Of a stretch of DNA of 5,565 nt, positions 1 through 5,565 are shown piece by piece; the stretch's first letter is position 1; every line of letters starts with the position of its first letter. The notes under the pieces were generated by a model that saw only the letters and a list, made by a program, of their open reading frames with translations, was not told the origin of the DNA and ran no database searches. The stretch is taken from positions 1-5,565 of the forward strand of contig JAEZAI010000520.1 in the NCBI GenBank assembly GCA_023427825.1, read 5' to 3'. The translations under genes and the position numbers were made by a program. The stretch comes from Actinomycetes bacterium (GTDB lineage: Bacteria; Actinomycetota; Acidimicrobiia; Acidimicrobiales; Microtrichaceae).

Positions 1-92
1 CTCAGGGACCTCAGTGGCAGAGCGGCCCAGCTTGCAGAGCGGCTGTCCGGACGGCCAGGAACCGGCAACCGGTCCTCAACCGGGGCCGGAAC
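1..92. other. Upstream region of the GGDEF-EAL gene with short direct repeats
   Basis: I see no gene here. The reading frame of the downstream gene stays open to the window edge, but it contains no ATG, GTG or TTG start in this stretch. Its translation is arginine-rich and unlike a domain, so it is probably untranslated. Two exact copies of a 10-base word, GCAGAGCGGC, lie at 17-26 and 34-43. The word AACCGG occurs at 60-65, 67-72 and 78-83. A near-perfect palindrome covers 41-56. No clear -10 or -35 pair was found. The repeats could be operator half-sites or chance in GC-rich DNA. Confidence 0.4.
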
Positions 93-2645
93 ATGCCGAT
101 ATTCACGAGGATGATCGAGGGAGATCCGACGGCGGCGCGACCCGCGCCGGACCACATCGGGCTCGACCGCGCCGCCATGCTGGACGACCTCCCGGACGCC
201 GTCCTGGTGGTGGACCGCTCGGCGCAGCTGCTCTGGGGCAACCACGCGGCCGAAGTCATGTTCGGTCGATCGCTCGAGGAGTCGGTCGGCATGAACTGCA
301 TCGACATGGTGCACCCCGACGACCTGGAGATGGCGCTCGTGTCGCTGTCGGGCATGCAGGTGGAGCGCGTCGGCGACCCGCTGGAGCTGCGGATCACCAC
401 GCCGAGCGGCTGGCGCCAGGTGGAGATGATCGGTTCGACCCGCGGCGACGAGATCGTGCTCGTCATCCGGGACCTCACGAACCGCCGTCGCTGGGAGGTG
501 GCGCACGACCGGATGGCGCTGCTGCGCTCGGTGCTGCAGCACCTGACGACCGTGGCGATGGTGCTCGACCCGTCGGGCCGCGTTCGGGCCTCGTCGGCTG
601 CGGTGACCCGCCTGCTCGGCATCGGCCAGCGCGCGGTCGAGGGCAGCCACGTCACGATGATGGTGCCGGGCAGCCATCGCCTCGCCCTGGGTCGGGCCCT
701 CCACGAGGCGCTCGCCTCGGAGTCGGGCACCAAGGTGGCGATCGACGTGGAGGCCTACTGCGCCGACCGCACGACGTTGCCGGTGGCGATCTCGCTGGTG
801 AACCTCGTCGACGATCCGACGGTCGGCGGGCTGGTGGTCACGATCACCGACATCTCCCGGCGTTCGCAGGCGGAGCGCGAACGCGAGGAGACGAGCGCAG
901 TGCTCGCCGCCACCCTCGAGTCGGTCGCCGACGGCATCGTCACCTCCGACCTGCAAGGTGTCCCGCAGCTCTGGAACCGTCAGTTCCTGGAGATCTGGAA
1001 CATCCCCGACGACATGGGCCGCCGTCGCGACCTCCTGGCGATGCGCGACCACGTGTACGCCCAGGTCGACGACGCCGGGGAGTTCGACCAGCGGATGCAG
1101 GCGCTCCAGTCCGACCCCCACGGCATCACCGAGGACATCGTGGAGCTGACCGACGGCCGCGTGCTCGAGCGACGCTCTCGGCCCCGGTACGTGGACGGCG
1201 AGCCGGTGGGGCGCGTCTGGAGCTTCCGTGACGTCACGGCGACCCGCCGCCTGCAGTCCGAGATGGCCCGCCAGGCGCTGCACGACCCGCTCACCGGGCT
1301 GGCGAACCAGGTGCTGTTCCAGCGCAACCTGCACGAGGCGCTGAAGGCCACCGCGGCGGACCGGAACGTGGCGGCCATGTTCGTGGACCTCGACGACTTC
1401 AAAGCCGTCAACGACACGTTGGGTCACTCGGCGGGGGACCTGCTGCTCATCCAGGTGGCGGAGCGCCTCCGGTCCGTGGTTCGCGAGGGCGACACGGTCG
1501 CCCGGCTCGGCGGTGACGAGTTCGTCGTGCTCCTGCTGGACCTCGAGGGCGACGAGTCCGCGATCGACGTCGCCCGGCGACTGATCGAATCGCTGGTCCC
1601 ACCGGTCGAGCTGCCGCAGGAGTCGGTCGTGGTCGGAGCGAGCATCGGCGTGGCCGTGGCCGACCCGACGATGGACGCCGACGGCCTGCTCCGCTGCGCG
1701 GACCTGGCCATGTACCACGCCAAGAGCAGCGGCCGGAACCAGTTCCGGCTGTACACGCCCGACATGGGCCGCGAGTCCGGCCGGGGTTCGTCGGCCGACA
1801 CTCGGCTGCGTGGTGCTGCGGCCCGGGGCGAGCTGGTCCTGAACTACCAGCCGATCGTGGACACGAACCGCGGCGGCGCCATCGTCGTGATGGAGGCCCT
1901 GGTCCGCTGGAACCACCCCGAGCGCGGCCTCATCATGCCCAACGACTTCATCCCGTACGCCGAGTCGAGCGGGATCATCGACGAGATCGGCCAGCACGTG
2001 ATGGAGACGGCCTGCCGTCACGCCGTCGAGTGGAGCGACCATCTGGGGCTCTACGCACCGTTGGTCAGCGTGAACCTCTCGCCGCACCAGCTGCTCGACG
2101 AGATGCTCCCGGAGCGAGTCGCCGAGGTGATCGAACGCACCGGCCTGGACCCCGCCCGCCTGGTGCTCGAGTTCACCGAGGGTGCGCTCATGCAGGACCC
2201 CTCGTCCGTCGCCCGACAGATCCGCCACGTCCGGCGCAGCGGAGTGCACCTGGCGATCGACGACTTCGGCACGGGCCATTCGTCCCTCGCCCGCCTGCAG
2301 CAGTTCCCGATCGACAGCCTGAAGATCGACCGGTCGTTCGTGAGCTCCGTCGAGGACCGCACGGGCTCGTCGCTCGTGCTGGCCATCGTGCAGCTCGCCC
2401 ACACGCTCGGGATGCTGACCGTTGCCGAAGGCGTCGAGACACCGGAGCAGCAGGCGTGCTTGGACGCGCTGGGCTCCGACCTGTCGCAGGGGTTCTGGCA
2501 CTACCGGCCGATCCCGGCGGAGGACGTCCTCGATGTGCTGCTCGCCTCCCACGCCGCGGTGAACGGTGCGGTGATCGAGACCGCCACCGCGTCGGCGGCC
2601 GCCGCCGCAGGGTCCGGGCTGGCCGTGGTCCCACCGCTACTCTGA
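93..2645 (+). CDS. PAS-PAS-PAS-GGDEF-EAL protein (c-di-GMP cyclase/phosphodiesterase)
   Basis: This 850-residue soluble protein is predicted to both make and degrade the second messenger c-di-GMP in the cytoplasm; no membrane segment or signal peptide is visible. PAS-like segments lie at about 30-130 (WGN at 48-50, HPDD at 74-77), 138-256 and 268-385. They are joined by charged helical linkers such as 255-270. The GGDEF domain (about 393-555) has DPLTGLAN at 398-405, metal/substrate residues D432, N440 and D449, and GGDEF at 473-477. An RxxD inhibitory I-site lies at 464-467, five residues before the GGDEF. The EAL domain (about 570-820) keeps EAL at 601-603, N661, E693, DDFG at 723-726, K744, E779 and Q799, so both activities look intact. 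The tail from about 827 is alanine-rich and unassigned. The ATG at 93 is the first start in this window, but it lacks a good Shine-Dalgarno; an ATG at 111 is an alternative. The sensory ligand cannot be read from the sequence. The function call is firm; the net direction of activity is unknown. Confidence 0.95.
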   Translation: MPIFTRMIEGDPTAARPAPDHIGLDRAAMLDDLPDAVLVVDRSAQLLWGNHAAEVMFGRSLEESVGMNCIDMVHPDDLEMALVSLSGMQVERVGDPLELRITTPSGWRQVEMIGSTRGDEIVLVIRDLTNRRRWEVAHDRMALLRSVLQHLTTVAMVLDPSGRVRASSAAVTRLLGIGQRAVEGSHVTMMVPGSHRLALGRALHEALASESGTKVAIDVEAYCADRTTLPVAISLVNLVDDPTVGGLVVTITDISRRSQAEREREETSAVLAATLESVADGIVTSDLQGVPQLWNRQFLEIWNIPDDMGRRRDLLAMRDHVYAQVDDAGEFDQRMQALQSDPHGITEDIVELTDGRVLERRSRPRYVDGEPVGRVWSFRDVTATRRLQSEMARQALHDPLTGLANQVLFQRNLHEALKATAADRNVAAMFVDLDDFKAVNDTLGHSAGDLLLIQVAERLRSVVREGDTVARLGGDEFVVLLLDLEGDESAIDVARRLIESLVPPVELPQESVVVGASIGVAVADPTMDADGLLRCADLAMYHAKSSGRNQFRLYTPDMGRESGRGSSADTRLRGAAARGELVLNYQPIVDTNRGGAIVVMEALVRWNHPERGLIMPNDFIPYAESSGIIDEIGQHVMETACRHAVEWSDHLGLYAPLVSVNLSPHQLLDEMLPERVAEVIERTGLDPARLVLEFTEGALMQDPSSVARQIRHVRRSGVHLAIDDFGTGHSSLARLQQFPIDSLKIDRSFVSSVEDRTGSSLVLAIVQLAHTLGMLTVAEGVETPEQQACLDALGSDLSQGFWHYRPIPAEDVLDVLLASHAAVNGAVIETATASAAAAAGSGLAVVPPLL
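2638..2643 (+). promoter_or_regulatory. Candidate -10 element for a leaderless phosphatase transcript
   Basis: The hexamer TACTCT fits the actinobacterial TAnnnT -10 pattern and ends eight bases before the ATG at 2652. That is about the distance expected if transcription starts at or next to the start codon. It overlaps the last codons and stop (CTA CTC TGA) of the preceding gene. CTA is normally a rare leucine codon in GC-rich genomes, and its use here supplies the TA. No convincing -35 was found. A leaderless mRNA would explain why the phosphatase gene has no Shine-Dalgarno; coupled translation from the upstream gene is the alternative. Confidence 0.35.
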
Positions 2646-2651
2646 CCGCCC

Positions 2652-3269
2652 ATGCACGTCGGCCCTGAACGGGTCCCCGCGATCGTCACTGCGGCCGGCG
2701 TCCTCGCCGGGTCCTCGGCGATCGCCGCCAAGGGCGTGCCGGCCGCCGAGGAGGCCGCCTTCCACGCCGTGAACGAGCTGCCGGCGTGGCTCGCTCCCGC
2801 CCTGTGGACTCCCATGCAGATCGGCAGCCTCTGGGGTCCTGTCGTCGGCGGCTTCCTGACCTGGCGCCGCTGGCACGACTGGCGCCCGACCGCAGGCGTC
2901 GTGATCGGCGGCGTGGTCGCCTGGCAGCTCGCCAAGGTGGTGAAGGAGTTCATCCGGCGCGGCCGGCCGACCGACGAGCTGGCGCACATCGCCCGGCGGA
3001 TGGGCACGCCGAAGGACGGTCGCGGCTTCCCCTCGGGTCACACCGCCGTGGCGACCACGATGGTCACGGTGCTGTGGCCGCACGTCGGGGGCGCGGAGCG
3101 GGTCGGACTCGTGGCCGCCGCGCTCGTCGTCGCGTTCGCGAGGATCCAAGTAGGTGCCCACCTACCGATCGACACGGTGGGCGGGGCGGCGCTCGGGGTG
3201 GTCACCGGTGAGTTGTGGCGGCTGGCCGTGGGTGACGGCGGGCGGTCGGCCGAGGAAGGAACGTCATGA
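2652..3269 (+). CDS. PAP2-superfamily membrane phosphatase
   Basis: This 205-residue polytopic membrane protein belongs to the type 2 phosphatidic acid phosphatase family, which removes phosphate from lipid phosphates or polyprenyl pyrophosphates using a catalytic histidine. The three family motifs are present. KX6RP runs from K98 to R105-P106, and PSGH lies at 127-130. The third motif has R164, H170 and D174, with alanine (A163) in place of the usual leading serine. Hydrophobic helices are likely at about 10-30, 45-68, 79-97, 131-146, 150-167 and 173-193. The length is normal for a single-domain PAP2 protein. The start follows the upstream stop by six bases without a Shine-Dalgarno. The next in-frame start candidate, GTG at 2736, would lose the first helix, so the ATG is preferred. 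The stop overlaps the next gene by ATGA, implying translational coupling. Undecaprenyl-pyrophosphate or phosphatidate phosphatase are reasonable guesses; the substrate cannot be decided from sequence. Confidence 0.92.
   Translation: MHVGPERVPAIVTAAGVLAGSSAIAAKGVPAAEEAAFHAVNELPAWLAPALWTPMQIGSLWGPVVGGFLTWRRWHDWRPTAGVVIGGVVAWQLAKVVKEFIRRGRPTDELAHIARRMGTPKDGRGFPSGHTAVATTMVTVLWPHVGGAERVGLVAAALVVAFARIQVGAHLPIDTVGGAALGVVTGELWRLAVGDGGRSAEEGTS
3254..3260 (+). promoter_or_regulatory. Ribosome binding site of the ABC1 kinase gene
   Basis: GGAAGGA lies five bases before the ATG at 3266, inside the last codons of the phosphatase gene. It is the only strong Shine-Dalgarno among the three complete genes. 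Together with the ATGA overlap it fixes the start of the kinase gene. Confidence 0.8.
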
Positions 3270-5200
3270 TCAGGTTCGTGGTCAGCCTCGTCGTCATGGT
3301 CGTCATCGCGACGATCACGACGCTGCTGGGGAGCCGGCTGCTCGGCATCCGTCGGGGATGGGTGCGTCAGCTCCTCGCCGGTGCGATCGGCTGGATCGTG
3401 GCCGTCGTCGTGGCCGCCGGTCTCCTCGACTGGGACTGGGACGACAACTCGCTGCTCGGCTACACGGCGGTGCTCGCCGTGCCCGCGACCATGGCGCTGA
3501 TGCTGCTGTTCGACCTGGTGGCGCGTCCCGGGACGCTCGCCCAGGGCGACCGCGCCGGGCTCGTCGAGGCGTCGCGCCCGGTCCACGACCTCAAGGCCCG
3601 GGTCGCTCCGATCGCCCGCTACCGGGAGCTGCTGGCGATCCTGCGCAAGCACCACCTGCTCGGTCGTCTCAACGGCCGCTCCGACCCGGACGAGGTTCCC
3701 GAGCCGCCCGAAGTGCGACTGCGTGAGGCGCTCGAGGAGGCGGGCGGCGTCTACGTGAAGATGGGCCAGATCGCCGCGACCCGCATCGACCTGTTGTCGC
3801 CCGAGTTGTGCGAGGAGCTCGGTCGGCTGCAGAGCCGGTCGAACCCGGTGGCGGCCGACGAGGTGCGGGCGGTCCTCGAGGCGGAGTACCGGCGGCCGGT
3901 CGAGGAGGTGTTCGAGCGCTTCGACTGGGAGCCGCTCGCGGCGGCGTCGATCGGGCAGACCCACACCGCCGCGCTGATCGGCGGCGAGGAGGTCGTGGTC
4001 AAGGTCCAGCGGCCCGGCGTGGGCGAGACGATCGAGCGCGACCTCGCCGCCCTCAACCAGCTGGCACGGCTCGCAGAGCGCCGCACGGTCGCGGGCCGTG
4101 ACCTCCGCGTCAGCCAGCTCGCCAACGAGTTCGGCCGCAGCCTGCGCTCCGAGCTGGACTTCCGCGACGAGGCGGACGCCACTGCGACCATGCACAAGCT
4201 GCTGGCGGCCACGCCGATCTCCGTCCCGGCGGTGCACCGCGAGCTGTGCACGCGCCGCACGATGGTGCAGCAGCGCCTCTCGGGATCGCCGCTGTCGGAT
4301 CTTCCCGCGGACGCGCAGGTTGATCGGGACGAGCTCGCCCGCCAGCTGTTGGCGGTTTTCGTGCAGCAGCTGCTCAGCGTGGGCATCTTCCACGCCGACC
4401 CGCACCCCGGCAACGTGATGGTGCTGGAGGACGGCTCGCTCGGCCTCATCGACTTCGGCGCCGTCGGACGTCTCGACTCGATCCAGATCGAGGCCGTCAT
4501 CGACCTGCTGATCGCCCTGACCAAGGGCGATGCCACGCTGCTGCGCGACGGCGTGGAGCGGGTGGCCGACGTCGGCGCCCACGTGTCCCGGGACAAGCTC
4601 GAGCGGGCGCTGGCCCGCCTGCTCGCCGACCACCTCGGCGCCGGCGGGTCGATCGACGTGCGAGCGCTCGCGGATCTCATCCCGGTCCTCGGGCAGTTCG
4701 AGATCACGCTCCCCGGCGACCTCGTCGTGCTGATGCGCGCCCTCGTCACCCTGGACGGCACGCTCGGCGTGCTGAGCCCTGGCTTCTCGGTCGTCGCGGC
4801 GGGCAAGCAGCTGGCGGAGCAGGAGGCGGCCGAGCGATCGAAGGGTGATCCGCAGGACCAGATCACCGAGGCGCTCGTCGGCGAGCTGCCGGTGCTCCGT
4901 CGTCTTCCGGCCGACGTGGGCCGCACGCTCGCCCTGGCCTCGAGGGGCACCCTGCAGTTCCGCACGGTGGCGAGCGAGGACGAGTCGCGCTTCTCGCGCA
5001 CCATGTGGAACCGCGCGTTGCTCGTCGGCATCGGCGTCGGGCTCGGGCTGGTGTCGGTGCTCCTGATGGGGCTCGACGTCGGACCGAAGCTCGGCGGCGA
5101 CACGCGTTTGGTGGTGCTGCTCGGCGCCGGTGGCCTGGCGCTCGGGGTGATCCTGCTCATGCGGGTCATCGCCGCGGTCATACGCGACGGCACGACCTGA
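3266..5200 (+). CDS. ABC1/AarF/UbiB-family atypical kinase, membrane-anchored
   Basis: This 644-residue protein carries a complete ABC1 (UbiB/COQ8-type) kinase-like domain, a family tied to prenyl-quinone and isoprenoid lipid metabolism through ATPase activity. Family marks are the KxGQ motif at 165-168, the alanine-rich AAAS loop at 225-228 replacing the glycine-rich loop, and the ATP lysine K246 in VVVKVQRPG. Also present are ELDFRDEA (E296, D298, E302), the catalytic HADPHPGN at 376-383 and the metal-binding DFG at 396-398. Membrane helices are predicted at about 4-24, 35-54 and 65-87, before the kinase, and at 584-603 and 615-640. The C-terminal pair is usual for UbiB; the three N-terminal helices are an addition relative to proteobacterial UbiB. 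The start is set by a strong ribosome binding site and the ATGA overlap with the phosphatase gene. I give no ubiB symbol because actinobacteria generally use menaquinone, so a ubiquinone role is unlikely. The family call is firm; substrate and pathway are unknown. Confidence 0.94.
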   Translation: MIRFVVSLVVMVVIATITTLLGSRLLGIRRGWVRQLLAGAIGWIVAVVVAAGLLDWDWDDNSLLGYTAVLAVPATMALMLLFDLVARPGTLAQGDRAGLVEASRPVHDLKARVAPIARYRELLAILRKHHLLGRLNGRSDPDEVPEPPEVRLREALEEAGGVYVKMGQIAATRIDLLSPELCEELGRLQSRSNPVAADEVRAVLEAEYRRPVEEVFERFDWEPLAAASIGQTHTAALIGGEEVVVKVQRPGVGETIERDLAALNQLARLAERRTVAGRDLRVSQLANEFGRSLRSELDFRDEADATATMHKLLAATPISVPAVHRELCTRRTMVQQRLSGSPLSDLPADAQVDRDELARQLLAVFVQQLLSVGIFHADPHPGNVMVLEDGSLGLIDFGAVGRLDSIQIEAVIDLLIALTKGDATLLRDGVERVADVGAHVSRDKLERALARLLADHLGAGGSIDVRALADLIPVLGQFEITLPGDLVVLMRALVTLDGTLGVLSPGFSVVAAGKQLAEQEAAERSKGDPQDQITEALVGELPVLRRLPADVGRTLALASRGTLQFRTVASEDESRFSRTMWNRALLVGIGVGLGLVSVLLMGLDVGPKLGGDTRLVVLLGAGGLALGVILLMRVIAAVIRDGTT

Positions 5201-5222
5201 CCGCATCGGCGCGAACGGCTCG

Positions 5223-5237
5223 GCCCGGGCAGCGGGC
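5223..5237 (+). terminator. Weak hairpin after the ABC1 gene
   Basis: GCCCG (5223-5227) and CGGGC (5233-5237) can pair as a five-base stem around a five-base loop, 23 bases after the ABC1 stop. There is no T-tract. It may end the upstream transcript before the tRNA, but a stem this short is common by chance in GC-rich DNA. Confidence 0.2.
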
Positions 5238-5251
5238 AGGGACCGTGCCGG

Positions 5252-5257
5252 TACGCT
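5252..5257 (+). promoter_or_regulatory. Candidate -10 element for the tRNA gene
   Basis: TACGCT (TAnnnT type, preceded by GG) ends six bases before the first base of the tRNA. A transcript from it would start at or within a base or two of G1 of the mature tRNA. No good -35 hexamer stands at 16-18 bases upstream. Confidence 0.35.
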
Positions 5258-5263
5258 CCCGCC

Positions 5264-5339
5264 GGGCCGGTAGCTCAGTGGTCAGAGCAGGCGACTCATA
5301 ATCGCTCGGTCCCGGGTTCGATCCCCGGCCGGCCCACCA
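5264..5339 (+). tRNA. tRNA-Ile2 with CAT anticodon (lysidine-modified), CCA encoded
   Basis: The gene folds into a full 76-base cloverleaf. The acceptor stem is GGGCCGG (5264-5270) with CCGGCCC (5329-5335), followed by discriminator A and encoded CCA (5337-5339). The D stem is GCTC/GAGC, the anticodon stem GGCGA/TCGCT with a terminal G-T pair, the variable loop five bases, and the T stem CCGGG/CCCGG with loop TTCGATC. The anticodon loop is CTCATAA, anticodon CAT at 5297-5299. It is not initiator tRNA, because base 1 pairs with 72 and the anticodon stem lacks the three G-C pairs. The D arm and anticodon arm closely match E. coli tRNA-Ile2 as I remember it. The stem also has C4-G69 and C5-G68, pairs known to favour the lysidine synthetase TilS. 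It should therefore read AUA as isoleucine after C34 modification. Elongator tRNA-Met is the alternative that automatic tools often give. Confidence 0.9.
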
Positions 5340-5352
5340 GGAACGGCAGCGG

Positions 5353-5369
5353 CGCGCCGGCGAGGCGCG
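5353..5369. terminator. Hairpin between convergent tRNA and EAL gene
   Basis: CGCGCC (5353-5358) pairs perfectly with GGCGCG (5364-5369) around a five-base loop. It lies 13 bases after the tRNA CCA and one base past the stop of the opposing gene. The position between convergent units suits a shared terminator. No T-tract follows on either strand, so the call rests on stem and position only. Confidence 0.35.
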
Positions 5370-5370
5370 G

Positions 5371-5565
5371 TCAGCCGGTGAACGTGGGGAGCGCCTCGGG
5401 CCGGCCCAGGTAGTAGCCCTGCACCAGGTCGACGCCGTCGGCCCGGAGGAGGCCGAGCGTCTCGGCGTCCTCGACGCCCTCGGCGACGGTCCGCACGCCC
5501 AGGTGGCTGGCGAGGGCGATCACGCCCTGGACGATCGGGCGGTTGCGGTCGTCGGTCCGCATGTC
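5371..5565 (-). CDS. EAL-domain protein, C-terminal fragment (c-di-GMP phosphodiesterase family)
   Basis: The last 64 codons of a gene that enters from beyond the right edge are visible. The reading frame is open through 5565, and the internal methionine at 5562 is not a credible start because it falls inside the conserved fold. The fragment shows the late EAL-domain pattern: a DRNRPIV helix, then TVAEGVED with the conserved glutamate at fragment residue 29, then VQGYYLGRP with the conserved glutamine at residue 49. It ends only eight residues after that last motif, so EAL is the C-terminal domain. The EAL signature itself, any GGDEF partner and any sensor domains lie outside the window, so activity cannot be judged. 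It is convergent with the tRNA and ends 31 bases from it. It is clearly distinct in sequence from the EAL domain at 93-2645, so it is not a local duplicate. Confidence 0.9.
   Translation of the reverse strand, partial: DMRTDDRNRPIVQGVIALASHLGVRTVAEGVEDAETLGLLRADGVDLVQGYYLGRPEALPTFTG

Noticed and set aside
8..83. A tRNA-like stretch at the left edge (D-arm-like CTCAGTGGCAGAG)
   Set aside because: No acceptor stem closes it, the anticodon stem fails in every register tried, and the only T-arm-like hairpin (69-83) lacks the TTC-type loop.
14..1231. A 405-codon plus-strand frame inside the GGDEF-EAL gene
   Set aside because: It is rich in R, G, P and A, lacks domain patterns, and lies over the PAS segments of the real gene in another frame.
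2501..3161. Minus-strand frames across the junction of the GGDEF-EAL and phosphatase genes
   Set aside because: No motif, no ribosome binding site, and composition typical of frame shadows; both plus-strand genes here have clear family motifs.
3038..5206. A 722-codon open frame on the minus strand opposite the ABC1 gene
   Set aside because: It runs fully antisense to a gene with intact kinase motifs. Its translation is a low-complexity mix of R, D, H, Q and E with no recognisable domain. Long antisense frames are expected where GC-rich codons leave few stops.
5264..5339. Initiator or elongator tRNA-Met
   Set aside because: The initiator is excluded by G1-C72 pairing and the absence of three G-C pairs at the base of the anticodon stem. 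The elongator is disfavoured by C4-G69, C5-G68 and the Ile2-like anticodon arm.
5371..5562. A free-standing 63-residue gene starting at the methionine at 5562
   Set aside because: The frame continues to the window edge and the methionine lies within a conserved EAL-domain helix, so this is the end of a longer gene.

Overview
This is a high-GC (by eye about 70%), gene-dense stretch of bacterial chromosome. The near-exclusive G/C third codon positions, tight gene packing and gene families point to an actinobacterium. A member of the Acidimicrobiia is plausible, but that lineage call is inference; no marker in the window fixes it. I see no insertion sequence, integrase, CRISPR array or attachment site. 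The base composition looks even throughout, so this reads as core chromosome rather than an island.

Layout: 93-2645 (+) is an 850-residue cytoplasmic c-di-GMP protein with three PAS-like sensor segments followed by apparently intact GGDEF and EAL domains. Six bases later, 2652-3269 (+) encodes a small membrane PAP2-type phosphatase. It overlaps by an ATGA the gene at 3266-5200 (+), an ABC1/AarF/UbiB-family atypical kinase with three N-terminal and two C-terminal predicted membrane helices. After a 63-base gap comes a tRNA gene with anticodon CAT (5264-5339). Its body and stem identities match the minor isoleucine tRNA (tRNA-Ile2, read after lysidine modification) rather than methionine tRNA. 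At the right edge, 5371-5565 (-) is the C-terminal end of a second EAL-domain protein, convergent with everything else and cut by the window boundary.

How they fit: the PAP2 and ABC1 genes are almost certainly one translational unit and may share a lipid or isoprenoid theme (polyprenyl or lipid phosphate hydrolysis; UbiB-family kinases act on or near prenyl-quinone lipids). The c-di-GMP gene is co-directional and nearly abutting. However, the phosphatase has no Shine-Dalgarno and has a -10-like hexamer over the preceding stop codon, so it may be separately transcribed as a leaderless mRNA. Two c-di-GMP genes bracket the lipid pair and the tRNA.

I do not see convincing evidence of a new biological system. 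The points most worth a second look are the tRNA identity, the possible leaderless promoter hidden in the end of the GGDEF-EAL gene, and the membrane architecture of the ABC1 kinase.
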